Assembly: GCA_041389885.1 (NCBI GenBank)
Contig: JAWKRB010000015.1
Coordinates: forward strand, 124,001-188,000
Origin: JAWKRB01 sp041389885
GTDB taxonomy: Bacteria; Myxococcota_A; Polyangia; Polyangiales; Ga0077539
DNA: 64,000 nt
Direction: 5' to 3'
The notes under the pieces are model-generated. The model worked only from the letters and a program-made list of their open reading frames with translations. It was not told where the DNA came from and ran no database searches. Shown piece after piece: positions 40,253-50,331 of this stretch; positions within the stretch are counted from its first letter, which is position 1; every line of letters begins with the position of its first letter. A program made the translations under genes and the position numbers.

Positions 40253-41023
40253 ATGCGCGGTCCGGTCCAGTACAACCATCACACCCTCGCGCTGCTCGCG
40301 CTGGTCACCGCCGCCTCGCCCGCGATGGCGCAGGATCCCGCTCCCCCGGCGACGCCTCCCGCCGCGGCGATCGAGGTCGCGCCGCCCCCGCCCCCGGCCC
40401 CGCCCGTCGTCGCCGCGGCGCCTGCGCCCGCGTCCCGCGGCATCGCGCTGCGCGACATCGACCGGGAGATGAGCGACCTCGCCAACGACATCGGGCAGTC
40501 GTACACGCGGCTGCAGCAGATCACGGGCATGGTGCTCTCTCGGAGCGGCGGCGGCGCGCAGCTGATCATCGAGCACCAGAACCAGATGGGCTCGACCTTT
40601 CGGCTGGTGCGGGCGACCTACTCCCTCGACGGCGCGACCATCGGCACGCGCGTCGACGAGGGCGGCTCCCTGGCCGACCAGCAGAGCTTCACGGTCTACA
40701 ACGGCCGCGTCGCCTCGGGCGAGCACTCGGTCACCGTGAGCCTGGAGTACCAGGGCAACGGGTACGGCATCTTCTCGTACATTCGCGGGTACACCTTTCG
40801 CTCGCGCTCGGTGCAGAACTTCACGGTCCCCGAGGGGCGTGCGCTGCGGCTGAACGTGGTGGGCTACGAGCGGGGCGGCGCGACCACGGCGATCGAAGAT
40901 CGGCCGGCGATTCGGTACGAGAGCGGAGAAATGACCCTCCAGGCCGCGCAGGCGCTTAGCGCGACGCAGCCTGCGCAGGGGGCACAAGGGGCGCAGGGCG
41001 CACAGCCCGCGCAGCCCCAGTGA
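40253..41023 (+). CDS. Secreted/periplasmic protein, paralog 1 of a tandem pair
   Basis: 256 residues. A signal peptide (LALLALVTAASPAMA, cleavage before QDP) is followed by a Pro/Ala-rich linker, a helical segment (IDREMSDLANDIGQSYTRLQQI) likely to be a coiled coil, and a beta-rich domain of about 110 residues (RLVRATYSLDGATIG, FTVYNGRVASGEHSVTVSLEYQG, NFTVPEGRALRLNVVGYERGG). The next gene encodes a clear relative. The tail is rich in Ala/Gln/Pro. I preferred the ATG at 40253, which starts the signal peptide; 40214 is an alternative. The function is unknown. It is the first gene of the run. Confidence 0.8.
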   Translation: MRGPVQYNHHTLALLALVTAASPAMAQDPAPPATPPAAAIEVAPPPPPAPPVVAAAPAPASRGIALRDIDREMSDLANDIGQSYTRLQQITGMVLSRSGGGAQLIIEHQNQMGSTFRLVRATYSLDGATIGTRVDEGGSLADQQSFTVYNGRVASGEHSVTVSLEYQGNGYGIFSYIRGYTFRSRSVQNFTVPEGRALRLNVVGYERGGATTAIEDRPAIRYESGEMTLQAAQALSATQPAQGAQGAQGAQPAQPQ

Positions 41024-41055
41024 GCACGAGCCTACGACGCGTGAGGATCAACGAT

Positions 41056-41790
41056 ATGCGGTGTCGATTCCTTGGGATCTCGATGGGTCTCGCAACCATG
41101 GCGTTCGCCAGCGTCGGCTCTGCGCAGACCGACGCGGGCGGGCCCGCGGCGGCGCCCACGACGGCGGCCGTTCCCGCGCTCGCCGCGGCGGGCGCCGACG
41201 CCGGCGCAGACGAGGCGATGACCGGCGAGCGGTACCAGGTGCGGCTGCGTGACCTCGAGGCGAGGATCAACGAGCTGAAGGAGGAGATCTTTCGCTCCAA
41301 GGCCCGCTTGTCGTTGCTGGCCGAGTCGGTGCTGCAGAACGCCGTGGGCGGCTCCCGCGCGAGGATCACCCACCAGAACGAGATGGGCGGCACCTACCGC
41401 ATGGTCTCGTTGGTGTACTCCCTCGACGGCGCGCCCATCGTGACCCGCCGCGCGAACGACGACGAGGCCCTGCTCTCGGACGAGCGCTCGCTGCAGGTGT
41501 TCAACGGGCAGATCGGCTCCGGCGACCACAACCTCGGCGTGAACCTCGAGTACACCGGCGCGGGCCTGCCGTACATGAAGGGCTACCGCTTCACCGTGCG
41601 CTCGACGCAGAGCTTCTCGGTCCCCGAGGGCAAGGCGATCGACATCCGGGTGGTGGGCTTCGAGAAGGGCGGGCCCCTGGAGGCCCCGGAGAACCGTCCC
41701 GCGGTGCGCTACGTGCAGCGGGTGATGAGCCTCCGCGAGGCCACCGAGGGTGCCGCGGAGGGCGCGTCTGGCGGGGACAGCACCCCATGA
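41056..41790 (+). CDS. Secreted/periplasmic protein, paralog 2 of a tandem pair
   Basis: 244 residues. Signal peptide (LGISMGLATMAFASVGSAQ), Ala-rich linker, coiled-coil helix (VRLRDLEARINELKEEIF), then the same beta-rich domain as the preceding gene. The matching segments are RMVSLVYSLDGAPIV, LQVFNGQIGSGDHNLGVNLEY, YRFTVRSTQSFSVPEGKA and RVVGFEKGG. The ATG at 41056 has GAGG about 10 bases upstream; a GTG at 41020 overlapping the previous stop is the alternative. The stop overlaps the next start (ATGA). Confidence 0.8.
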   Translation: MRCRFLGISMGLATMAFASVGSAQTDAGGPAAAPTTAAVPALAAAGADAGADEAMTGERYQVRLRDLEARINELKEEIFRSKARLSLLAESVLQNAVGGSRARITHQNEMGGTYRMVSLVYSLDGAPIVTRRANDDEALLSDERSLQVFNGQIGSGDHNLGVNLEYTGAGLPYMKGYRFTVRSTQSFSVPEGKAIDIRVVGFEKGGPLEAPENRPAVRYVQRVMSLREATEGAAEGASGGDSTP

Positions 41791-44243
41791 GCAGAAACAT
41801 CCGAACGCTGGCGTTCGCGATCACCGCGGCGCTGGGCGCGCCCGCGTCCGCGCAGGACCTGGGCGCGGCGACGAGCGAGGTCACCTCCATCGAGGCGGAG
41901 TCCGCGCGCCTGAGCGGCACCCTCGAGCGCGCGGCGACGGGCACGGGCCGCGCCTCCGTGAGCGTCGAAGACCGCTTCGCCGACGCGGAGCTCTTGTATC
42001 GCCTCCGCGACTACGCGCGCTCCGCGGTGCTGTTCACCGACATCGTCGAGAACCACCCGAACAGCCCGGCGTACCCGCAGTCGCTGTTCCTCTTGGGCGA
42101 CGCGCTCTACCAGGCGGGCGACCGCTACGGCGCGCGCACGCGGCTCCGCGAGGTGATGCGCCACGTCGCCGAGCCGACGTTTCGGCCGTTCGTTCAGCGG
42201 GCGCTGGGGCGGCTCATCGAGATCGCGATCCGGCTGAACGACTACAACGGCGTCGACGAGTATTTCCGCCAGCTCGGCCAGCTCCCGCCCTCCGAGGTCG
42301 AGGCGCAGACGGCGTACATCCGCGGAAAGTACCTGTTTCTCCGTTCGAACCCTGACTACGAAGGCGCGCGCCAGGCCTTCGAGTCGATCAACGCGCAGGC
42401 GCCGGTGTACCCCCAGGCGCGGTACTTCCTCGGCGCGATCCTTACGGTGCAGCAGCGCTACCCCGAGGCGATCGAGGCCTTTCAGCGGGTGGTGCAGCTC
42501 CAGGCCGACGGCGCCGACCAGCAGCAGGTGATCGACCTCGCGACGCTCGCGGTGGGGCGCCTCGAGGTCGAGCGGGAGCACTACGACGCCGCCATCGAGG
42601 CCTACCAGCAGGTGGGGCGCTCGAGCGCCTTCTTCGACCGGGCGCTCTTCGAGCAGGCCTGGGCGTACATCAAGCTCGGCGACGCGGTGCGCGCCGAGCG
42701 CTCGCTGGAGATCCTCTCGATCTCGTCGCCCGACTCGCCGCTCGTGCCCGAGGGGCGCATCCTGTGGGGCAACCTCCTGCTCCGCACGGGGCGCTTCGAG
42801 CGCGCCCGCGAGGTCTTTGAAGACGTTCGCACGCAGTTCGGGCCGATCTACCAGCAGCTCCGCCAGATGAACACGCGGGCGTCTGACCCCGAGCGGTTCT
42901 TTCAGGAGCTGGTGCGCTCGAACCTCCAGGTCTTCGACGCGTCGAGCTTCATCCCCCAGGCGGCGCTCTCGTGGGTGCGCCACGAGGGCACCCTCGACGA
43001 CAGCCTCCAGGTGGTCTCTGACCTCAACACCTGCAGGACCTACCTCCGCGAGGCATCGGAGCTCATCGACCGGCTCAACGCCGCCCTCGACGCGCCCTCG
43101 CGGTCGCACGTGTTTCGCGACCTGGGCAACGCGCGCCAGCAGGTGTGGCAGATCCTGAACCGCGCCGCCCGCGCCCGCGAGCAGATCGCCCTGGCGATGG
43201 ACGCGCAGGGCCTCGGCGGGGTGGACTTTCAGGGCCTCGTCAACCAGCGCCGCGCCCTCGCCGACCAGATCGGCCGCCTGCCGCTCAACGACGCCGACCT
43301 GCAGCGGCGCGACCGCCAGGTCGAGACCGAGTTCACCACGCTCTCTCAGGGGCTCCAGCGCAACCAGCAGCGGGTGGAGGGCCTCGAGGCCATGGTGGTC
43401 GCCATCGAGCGCTACCTCGCCGACCCCGCGCACGTGAGCCCGAGCCTCGACCGCGCGCAGCTCCAGCAGGAGCTCGACCAGCAGCGCGCGGCGATCCGGG
43501 TCTACCGCGAGCGGGTGAGCAACCTCCGTCGCATGATCGTGCAGGGGCGCACGCAGATCGGCCCGGGCGACCCCAGGTACCAGCACGACGTCGAGCTCCG
43601 CATGCAGCACACCGACCTGATCAACCGCGAGGCGACGATGCTCCGCGCGCAGGGGCGGATGCCGGCGGGCGCCGACGCGCTGCTCGCGCGCATCGACACG
43701 CTCGACCGGGCGGTGAACGAGTTCGACGTGCGGGTGAACGCCCTCGTCGACCAGCGGAGCGAGGGCATTCGCGCTCAGGTGCGCGAGGAGGAGGGGCGCG
43801 TCGCGGGCTACCGCGCGCGGCTCGAGTCGCTGGAGGGGGAGTCGGCGCAGGTCGTCGGCAACCTGATCCTCCGGCAGTTTCGCGACATCCAGGTGCAGTT
43901 CTACCAGATCGTGATGCGGGCCGACCTCGGCCTCGTCGACGTGGCCTGGGAGCAGCGCGAGGAGCACAACAACCGCGCCCGCATGCTCGCCGAGGAGCAG
44001 AACCGCGAGATCAACGCGCTCAACGACGAGTACCGCGAGGTCACCGAGGGGGCTCGCCCCGAGGACGCGCGGCAGCTCAGCGGTCAGCCCCCGGCCTCGC
44101 AGCCGGGCGCGGCCCCCGCGCCCGCCGCCCCCGCGCCGACGACCACGACACCCGCGACGGCGCCCGAACCGTCCGCCGCACCCGCGTCGAGCGACGGAGC
44201 GGCTCCCAGCGCGCCGACGCCGCCTCAGGGGCAGACACCATGA
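41787..44243 (+). CDS. Long periplasmic TPR and coiled-coil protein
   Basis: 818 residues. Signal peptide (LAFAITAALGAPASAQ). About 50-380 are TPR-type repeats (FADAELLYRLRDYARSAVLF, ARYFLGAILTVQQRYPEAIEAFQRV, FEQAWAYIKLGDAVRAERSLEIL). About 430-730 is highly charged and Gln/Arg-rich with heptads (VETEFTTLSQGLQRNQQRVEGLEAM), likely a long coiled coil. The C-terminal linker is Pro/Ala/Thr-rich. It probably acts as a periplasmic scaffold. It overlaps its neighbours on both sides by 4 bases, so it belongs to the same translation unit. Confidence 0.82.
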   Translation: MSRNIRTLAFAITAALGAPASAQDLGAATSEVTSIEAESARLSGTLERAATGTGRASVSVEDRFADAELLYRLRDYARSAVLFTDIVENHPNSPAYPQSLFLLGDALYQAGDRYGARTRLREVMRHVAEPTFRPFVQRALGRLIEIAIRLNDYNGVDEYFRQLGQLPPSEVEAQTAYIRGKYLFLRSNPDYEGARQAFESINAQAPVYPQARYFLGAILTVQQRYPEAIEAFQRVVQLQADGADQQQVIDLATLAVGRLEVEREHYDAAIEAYQQVGRSSAFFDRALFEQAWAYIKLGDAVRAERSLEILSISSPDSPLVPEGRILWGNLLLRTGRFERAREVFEDVRTQFGPIYQQLRQMNTRASDPERFFQELVRSNLQVFDASSFIPQAALSWVRHEGTLDDSLQVVSDLNTCRTYLREASELIDRLNAALDAPSRSHVFRDLGNARQQVWQILNRAARAREQIALAMDAQGLGGVDFQGLVNQRRALADQIGRLPLNDADLQRRDRQVETEFTTLSQGLQRNQQRVEGLEAMVVAIERYLADPAHVSPSLDRAQLQQELDQQRAAIRVYRERVSNLRRMIVQGRTQIGPGDPRYQHDVELRMQHTDLINREATMLRAQGRMPAGADALLARIDTLDRAVNEFDVRVNALVDQRSEGIRAQVREEEGRVAGYRARLESLEGESAQVVGNLILRQFRDIQVQFYQIVMRADLGLVDVAWEQREEHNNRARMLAEEQNREINALNDEYREVTEGARPEDARQLSGQPPASQPGAAPAPAAPAPTTTTPATAPEPSAAPASSDGAAPSAPTPPQGQTP

Positions 44244-47200
44244 AGACCGAGCTTCGTTGGCGCTTCGCGCTTTGCCTCTTTGCGCTCGTCGCCCTGGTGC
44301 ATCCTCGCGCCTTCGCGCAGCAGCTCACCGACCCCTCGGACGGAGGGGTCTCGCTCAGCGCCGACGCCTCGGCGCCGATGCTCAGCGTGGGCGGGTCTGA
44401 CGCCTCGATGGCGCCGATGACCGCGACCCCGGCGCAGCCCGCGTCGGGCTCGCTGGAGTCGGGTCCCCCGGCGGCGGCGCTGACCCAGCGACCGATGCCG
44501 ACGGCGGAGCAGGTGCAGAACCTCCGCACCCTCGAGGAGGAGGTCGACGCCTTTCTCGCCCGCGGGCGAGGGTTTCAGCAGAGCGTGAACGGCCTGCTGG
44601 TGCGTCACCGCGACCGCCAGCTCGCGCGGCTCCGCCAGGGTTACCAGCGGCAGATCGACGCCGAGCGCCAGGCCGAGGCCGAGGCGCGGCGCAACGCGAT
44701 CCGGGTCTTCGAGCGCTTTCTCGAGACCTACCCTGAGGACCAGGAGCGCACGCCCGACGTGATGTTCCGCCTCGCGGAGCTGTACTTCGACGAGGCCGCG
44801 TACGCGAAGCTCGACGCCGACGACCGGGTCGACCGTCTCCGCGCCGAGCGTCAGGCGCAGGGTCTCCCGAGCGACGACATCGCCGCCCCGCCGGTCGACT
44901 ACCGCTGCTCGGTGCTGCTCTACCGCCACATCATCGCGCGCTTCTCGAGCTTTCGTCTGAACGACGCGACGCACTACCTCCTGGGCTGGGTGCTCAAGGA
45001 GATGGGGCACGAGGACGAGGCGCTCACGGCCTACAAGGGCATGGTGTGCCCCTCGCGCTTTCACTACGAGCGCGAGAACGGCTTCGACCTCGCGGCGCCG
45101 CTGCAGCCCACCGACCAGCCGGTGTCGTGCGGACGGCTCTTTGACATCCTGCGCCCCCGCGCGCCCGAGCTCGTGTCGCCGCCGCCCCGGCCGGCCCCGA
45201 CGGTCGACGCCGACGGCGGCGTGGTCGAGGCGCCGCCGCTGCCGCCTCCTCCGCCGATGGGGCAGACGATCCCGATCCCCACGGACTACGCCAACTGCCA
45301 GCCCCTCAACGGCGGCAACGGGCAGCCCTCTCGCTACGCGGGCGAGGTCTGGTACTACGTCGGCGACTATCACTTCGACAACGCGCGCGACGACGAGGGC
45401 AACGCCTTCGCCATCGCGGCGTACCAGGCCGCGATGCGCGCGAGCGAGCGACGTCGCGCGGTGGTGGTGACGGGCCGCGCGCCCACGGCGGCCCTCGCGG
45501 GCGCCGACCAGAGCGGGATTCAGCAGAGCGCCGCGGCGCGCGCGCAGTTCGACCCCGAGATCGAGTACGGGCAGTTCTGGTCGAAGGCGCTGTACAAGGT
45601 CGGCTGGGCGTATTTCCGCATGCAGAACGGGTACCCCCAGGCGCTGCGGAATTTCTCGTTCCTGCTCGATTACTACGACTTCGTGGGCGGCGAGGTGGCC
45701 GCGCAGGGCAACCGCACCGACACGATCAAGTGGATCGGCGTGATCTTCTCCGAGAGCGACTGGGGCGCGGGCACCGGCGACGAGGGCCAGCGGTGTCAGC
45801 CGCTGGTCGAGACCGTCGCGCGCCCTCCCTCCGACGCCGTGCGCCCCTTCGACTGCGCGGGGGTGATTCGCATCGCGTCGCCCTACGACCCCGGGCAGCT
45901 GATGTCGCAGCCCGCGGGCTCGACGCCGCCGACGCCCCCCGCGGGGCAGGGCTTCATCCCGCAGGACCGTCCGTGGACCCCCGAGGCCTACCTCGAGCTG
46001 GGCAACGACTACTTCCAGCAGACGAAGTACTACGAGGCCATCGTCCTCTACCGGATGTTCCTGCAGCTCTACCCGATGCACTACCGCGCGCCCCAGGTCG
46101 CGCAGAACATCGCGGTCGCGTACGAGCGCCAGCGGCAGTACGACCTCGCCATCGCGGCGCGCGGCCGCCTCGCGAACTACGTCGAGGGGAGCCAGTGGTA
46201 CAACCAGAACTCCGCGCACCCCGACGCGCAGCGAGACGCCGACTCCATCGCGCGTAACTCCCTGCACGACACGGCGATTCAGTACCACCAGCAGGCCAGC
46301 GAGCTGCGCGGCCAGGCGGCGGCGCGACGCTCGTCGAACCCGCTCGAGGCCGTCGAGCTCCTGCGCCGCGCGAACGAGAAGTACGCGCTCGCGGTGCAGG
46401 CGTACACGCAGTTCATCCAGAGCTACCCCAACGACGAGGCGGCGTATGAGTTCCGGTACAACCGGGCCGACGCGCTGTACTGGTCGCGGCAGTACCAGGA
46501 GGCCGCGCGCGCCTACAGCGACGTGCGCGAGTCGAACGAGAACGACCAGTTCCTCGCCCCCGCGGCGTACATGGCCGTGAAGTCGCAGGAGTCTGCGGTG
46601 CGCGCCCTCGCGCAGTCGCGTCAGCTCGATCCCTGCCTCGCCGTGCGCGCGGGCATCCCCGCCTCGGACCTCGTCGACGAGGCGGGCAACGCGCTGCTCA
46701 CGGCCGAGGCCGCGGCGGGTTGCACCTCGGCGCCCGCGGCGGGCACGTCGGGCCCCGCGGCGCAGCAGGTGGTGAGCCTGAACATCCCCGAGCCCGTGCG
46801 GCTGCTGATGGCGGCGCGCATCGCGTACTCGAACCGCGTGCCGCAGGCCCTCGACGACGCGAGCGCGCTGCGCGACGTGGCGCAGGTCGACAGCGAGCAC
46901 CCCGAGAACAACCCCCCGTACCGCCCGAAGTTCGCGTACCTCAACGCGCGCACGCTCATGCGCTTCGGCAACGTGCAGGAGGCCGAGCAGCTCTACCGGC
47001 AGATCCTGGAGGTCTATTGCCAGGACCCGCTGGTGGCCCGCGCGACCATCGAGGACATCAACAACCTCTACGTGCAGATGGGTCGGCAGGACGACCTGGA
47101 GCGCTTCGCCGAGCAGCAGCAGCAGCGGCAATGCGCGAGCGCGGCGCCGGGCACGGCGCAGGCGAGCGGGTTCAACCCGACGACGATCCTCCAGAACCGG

Positions 47201-48706
47201 CAGATGCGCCTGGCGCTGGCGAAGTTCCGCGAGGCCGAGCAGGCCCCCGCGGGGCAGTCGGCCGCGCTCTACGAAGAGGCGCGCGGGCTCATGGAAGAGG
47301 CCGTGCGCGCGAACCGAGACCACCCCCAGGCGGCGCTGGCGATGATCTACATCGCGCAGGCCTACGAGCGCACCGGGCGCTTCGACTCGGCGACGCAGAC
47401 GTACATCCGCATCACGCAGGACTTCAACTCCACGCGCAACGCGCAGGGGCAGGAGCTCGCGGGCGACGACCTGCAGCAGCGGATCAACATCCTCGACGAG
47501 TCGAACTTCCGCGCGGGGCAGAACCTCGAGCGCATCTTCGACTACGACAACGCGATCCGTTACTACGGCAACCTCGTGTCGGATCAGCGGCTGGCGACGG
47601 CCGAGGGGCACCCGGCGCGACTGCACGACGCCCTCGCGGCGGTGGCGTTCATCACCACCAACCTCGGGCGCTGGTCGCAGGCCGCGGACGCGTGGCGCAA
47701 CTTCATCCCCGTGGCCACCGCGGGTCGTGAGCGCGCCGAGGCGGAGTACCGCGCGGCCCTCGTGCCCTTCCGCGCGGAGAACTGGTCCGACGCGATTCGC
47801 TCGCTGCAGGACTACCTCCGCCGCGTGCAGGGCAACGGCGACAACGCGCAGTACCGCGTGCAGGCGCAGTACTCCATCGCGATCTCGCAGCAGCGGCTCG
47901 GCAACAACGACGCCTACCGCCGCGCGCTCCGCGAGGTGGTCACGGTGTACCGCGCGTCGGGTCAGCAGCCGGGCTCGCCCGCGGCGGCCTGGGCGGCCGA
48001 GGCGCTCTTCCGCGACCTCGACGACCAGGTCACCACCTTCACCCGCACGACCTTCACCCGGGGCAACGGCGACGCGCTCGGCGCGCAGCTCAACCGGCTG
48101 AAGACCCAGCTCCGGGCCATCGACGAGGCGGCCACCGCGGTGGTGCAGCTCCGCGGCGGCGAGTACTCCATCGGCGCGATCACCCGTCAGGGCGAGGCGC
48201 ACGAGCACCTCGCGACGCAGGAGCAGCAGATCCCGAACCTCATCGAGCTCTCGGCGACGCAGCAGCGGCAGCTCACGACGGCGGAGCGGCAGATCACGAA
48301 CCTCGAGAACACCGCGAACCGCATCGAGAACGCCAACGCCGACGCGGCGCAGCGGCTCCGCGACCAGGCCCAGACCCTGCGCGATCAGCTCGACCAGGCC
48401 CGGCAGGGGATGATCGACACGGTGCGCCAGCGCTTCGACGAGGAGGCCGCGGCCGAGCGCACCCTCGCGATCATCAACTACGGCCTCGCGGTGTACACCG
48501 CGCGGAACAACAACATCCCCACGGATTTCGCGGCGACCGCGCTCGAGCGGCTGCGCGCGGAGGACAACCAGCAGCTCGCGCAGGCGGCCTTCGCGCGGCC
48601 GAACCTCCCGTTCCCGTACCGGTCGGGGATGTTCGACGGAGAGGCCCCTGGCGCGGTGGCCTCGCAGTCGACGGCCATCGCGACGCCGAGCCTGGTGACG
48701 GAGTGA
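44240..48706 (+). CDS. Very long periplasmic TPR protein, GltD/AgmU-like by context
   Basis: 1,488 residues. Signal peptide (FALCLFALVALVHPRAFAQ). TPR-like repeats run through most of the protein (FRLAELYFDEAAYAKL, YLLGWVLKEMGHEDEALTAYKG, YNRADALYWSRQYQEAARAYSDV, AMIYIAQAYERTGRFDSATQTY, AVAFITTNLGRWSQAADAW). A Gln/Glu/Ala-rich coiled-coil stretch lies near the C-terminus (LTTAERQITNLENTANRIEN, LRDQLDQARQGM). In the Myxococcus gliding machinery a similarly long TPR protein (GltD/AgmU) is followed by a shorter TPR protein and an AgmX/PglI-C protein, as here. I assign the likeness by architecture and order only. ATGA overlap with the previous gene. Confidence 0.8.
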   Translation: MKTELRWRFALCLFALVALVHPRAFAQQLTDPSDGGVSLSADASAPMLSVGGSDASMAPMTATPAQPASGSLESGPPAAALTQRPMPTAEQVQNLRTLEEEVDAFLARGRGFQQSVNGLLVRHRDRQLARLRQGYQRQIDAERQAEAEARRNAIRVFERFLETYPEDQERTPDVMFRLAELYFDEAAYAKLDADDRVDRLRAERQAQGLPSDDIAAPPVDYRCSVLLYRHIIARFSSFRLNDATHYLLGWVLKEMGHEDEALTAYKGMVCPSRFHYERENGFDLAAPLQPTDQPVSCGRLFDILRPRAPELVSPPPRPAPTVDADGGVVEAPPLPPPPPMGQTIPIPTDYANCQPLNGGNGQPSRYAGEVWYYVGDYHFDNARDDEGNAFAIAAYQAAMRASERRRAVVVTGRAPTAALAGADQSGIQQSAAARAQFDPEIEYGQFWSKALYKVGWAYFRMQNGYPQALRNFSFLLDYYDFVGGEVAAQGNRTDTIKWIGVIFSESDWGAGTGDEGQRCQPLVETVARPPSDAVRPFDCAGVIRIASPYDPGQLMSQPAGSTPPTPPAGQGFIPQDRPWTPEAYLELGNDYFQQTKYYEAIVLYRMFLQLYPMHYRAPQVAQNIAVAYERQRQYDLAIAARGRLANYVEGSQWYNQNSAHPDAQRDADSIARNSLHDTAIQYHQQASELRGQAAARRSSNPLEAVELLRRANEKYALAVQAYTQFIQSYPNDEAAYEFRYNRADALYWSRQYQEAARAYSDVRESNENDQFLAPAAYMAVKSQESAVRALAQSRQLDPCLAVRAGIPASDLVDEAGNALLTAEAAAGCTSAPAAGTSGPAAQQVVSLNIPEPVRLLMAARIAYSNRVPQALDDASALRDVAQVDSEHPENNPPYRPKFAYLNARTLMRFGNVQEAEQLYRQILEVYCQDPLVARATIEDINNLYVQMGRQDDLERFAEQQQQRQCASAAPGTAQASGFNPTTILQNRQMRLALAKFREAEQAPAGQSAALYEEARGLMEEAVRANRDHPQAALAMIYIAQAYERTGRFDSATQTYIRITQDFNSTRNAQGQELAGDDLQQRINILDESNFRAGQNLERIFDYDNAIRYYGNLVSDQRLATAEGHPARLHDALAAVAFITTNLGRWSQAADAWRNFIPVATAGRERAEAEYRAALVPFRAENWSDAIRSLQDYLRRVQGNGDNAQYRVQAQYSIAISQQRLGNNDAYRRALREVVTVYRASGQQPGSPAAAWAAEALFRDLDDQVTTFTRTTFTRGNGDALGAQLNRLKTQLRAIDEAATAVVQLRGGEYSIGAITRQGEAHEHLATQEQQIPNLIELSATQQRQLTTAERQITNLENTANRIENANADAAQRLRDQAQTLRDQLDQARQGMIDTVRQRFDEEAAAERTLAIINYGLAVYTARNNNIPTDFAATALERLRAEDNQQLAQAAFARPNLPFPYRSGMFDGEAPGAVASQSTAIATPSLVTE

Positions 48707-48714
48707 AGACGGCC

Positions 48715-50331
48715 ATGAAGCGCTCCAGCATCGCTCCTGTCCTCGCGATCCTCCTGTCGCTCTCGGCGTGCGGGAACAGCGACGAAGAGACCACGCCCCC
48801 GGCCGCGCAGGGGAGCTCCGGCGGCGAGCAGTCCGCGGGCAGCGCGACCTCGCAGGACGCGGGGCTCAGCGAGTCGACCTCGGGCGACGCCGCGGTGTCG
48901 AACACCCGCAACACCCCCGCGCCGCCGAGCCCCCCGGCCGCGAACAACACCCCGCCGCCGACGCCCGCGCCCACCCCCGCGCCGACGCCGGCCACCGACA
49001 CCGCCACGCCGGGCGTGACCCTCAGCGCCTCGGCGCGGGCGCGGCTCCAGCAGGGCGTCGAGGCCGCGCGCAGCGGCAGCCTCGACGGCGCGATGCGGAT
49101 CTTTCAAGAGGTCATGTCCTCGGAGCCGCGCGCGCCGCAGGCCGCGTACAACGCCGGCGTGATCTCCGAGCGCCAGGGCAACATCGGCGAGGCCGAGTCT
49201 TACTACCAGCGCGCCCTCTCGATGCAGGCCGACTACGCCCCGGCGGCGGTGGGTCGGGCGCGCATCCTGGTGCGCCAGCGTCGCGTCGCCGACGCCGTGA
49301 CCTTCCTGAGCGGCATCGCTCGAGCCAACCCGCGCAGCGCCGAGCTGCGGTCGGAGTACGCGCGCCTGCTGGTGCTCAACAACCGCGCGCAGGAGGCCAT
49401 CGAAGAGGCCCGGCAGGTGCTCCGCTTCGACGAGCGCAGCGTGCCCGCGAAGCTCGCGGTGGCCGAGGCGTACCGCGCGCAGGGGCGCCGCGACCTCGCG
49501 CTGTACATCATCAACGACCTGGTGAACGGGAGCGACCCCAACCACCCCAACAACGGCCCTGGGGTGAACAACGCGGCGGTGCAGCACCTGCGTGGGCAGC
49601 TGCTCCTCGAGGTCGACCGGAACGTCAACGGCGCCATCGAGGCGTACAGCCGCGCGGTGGCCCTCGACCCTGATTTCGCCGAGGCGCACCTGAACCTCGG
49701 CGTGCAGCTCTTCGCCGCGGGCAACAACGCCCAGGCCGTGGAGCGCTTTCAGACCGCCGTGGCGCTCTCGCCTGCGTGGGCCGTCGCGCACCTGAACCTC
49801 GGCGACGCGCTGCGGGCGACCGGGCAGTACGACCGCGCCCTCGCGGAATTTCAGACCGCGCAGCGCATCGACTCGAGCCTGACCGACGTGGAGTACAACA
49901 CGGGCAGGCTCTACATCGACCAGGCGCGCACGATGCCCACCACCTCGTCTGTGCAGATTCAGGCGAAGGTTCGCACGATGCAGCAGGCGCAGGCGGCGTT
50001 CACGCGCTACCGCGACCGCCTGGGCGGGGGGTACTCGGGGCACCCCCGGCACGACGATGTCGAGGCGCAGTTCGCGCGCATCACGCAGCAGCTCCAGCGC
50101 TTGCAGACGCTCCTCGAGCGCACCCAGCGGCGCGAGCAGCGAGAGAGCGCGGCGGCGGCGGCTCCGGCGGCGGCCCCTGCGCAGGCGCCCTCTCCGCCCC
50201 CTGCGGCGGCCCCTGCGCAGGCGCCCTCTCCGCCCCCCGCGGCACCGACGCCCGCGCCGCCCTCTGGGCCCGCGACGCCGTATGATGAGCCCGCGGGCAA
50301 CCCCAGCCCTGCACCCGGGAGCACACCATGA
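48715..50331 (+). CDS. TPR lipoprotein, GltE/AglT-like by context
   Basis: 538 residues. Lipoprotein signal (IAPVLAILLSLSAC) and a Ser/Ala/Pro/Thr linker to about residue 100. Then come classic TPRs (ARSGSLDGAMRIFQEVM, AYNAGVISERQGNIGEAESYYQRAL, ARILVRQRRVADAVTFL, NLGDALRATGQYDRALAEF). A Pro/Ala tail contains a duplicated 12-residue unit. It is probably anchored in the outer membrane facing the periplasm. In Myxococcus, AglT/GltE is a TPR protein in the same relative position. I chose the ATG at 48715 because the GTG at 48703 leaves no room for a ribosome binding site. Confidence 0.8.
   Translation: MKRSSIAPVLAILLSLSACGNSDEETTPPAAQGSSGGEQSAGSATSQDAGLSESTSGDAAVSNTRNTPAPPSPPAANNTPPPTPAPTPAPTPATDTATPGVTLSASARARLQQGVEAARSGSLDGAMRIFQEVMSSEPRAPQAAYNAGVISERQGNIGEAESYYQRALSMQADYAPAAVGRARILVRQRRVADAVTFLSGIARANPRSAELRSEYARLLVLNNRAQEAIEEARQVLRFDERSVPAKLAVAEAYRAQGRRDLALYIINDLVNGSDPNHPNNGPGVNNAAVQHLRGQLLLEVDRNVNGAIEAYSRAVALDPDFAEAHLNLGVQLFAAGNNAQAVERFQTAVALSPAWAVAHLNLGDALRATGQYDRALAEFQTAQRIDSSLTDVEYNTGRLYIDQARTMPTTSSVQIQAKVRTMQQAQAAFTRYRDRLGGGYSGHPRHDDVEAQFARITQQLQRLQTLLERTQRREQRESAAAAAPAAAPAQAPSPPPAAAPAQAPSPPPAAPTPAPPSGPATPYDEPAGNPSPAPGSTP
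50167..50238 (+). repeat. 36-bp direct repeat, two perfect units
   Basis: Two identical, adjacent 36-bp units in the 3' end of the TPR lipoprotein gene encode AAAPAQAPSPPP twice. They keep the frame, so gain or loss would only change the length of the Pro/Ala tail. Confidence 0.9.

Noticed and set aside
44225..48208. 1,327-residue ORF on the minus strand
   Set aside because: It is antisense to the 1,488-residue TPR gene, which has a signal peptide and repeats. The antisense product is low-complexity Arg/Ala/Val/Leu, typical of a GC-rich shadow.
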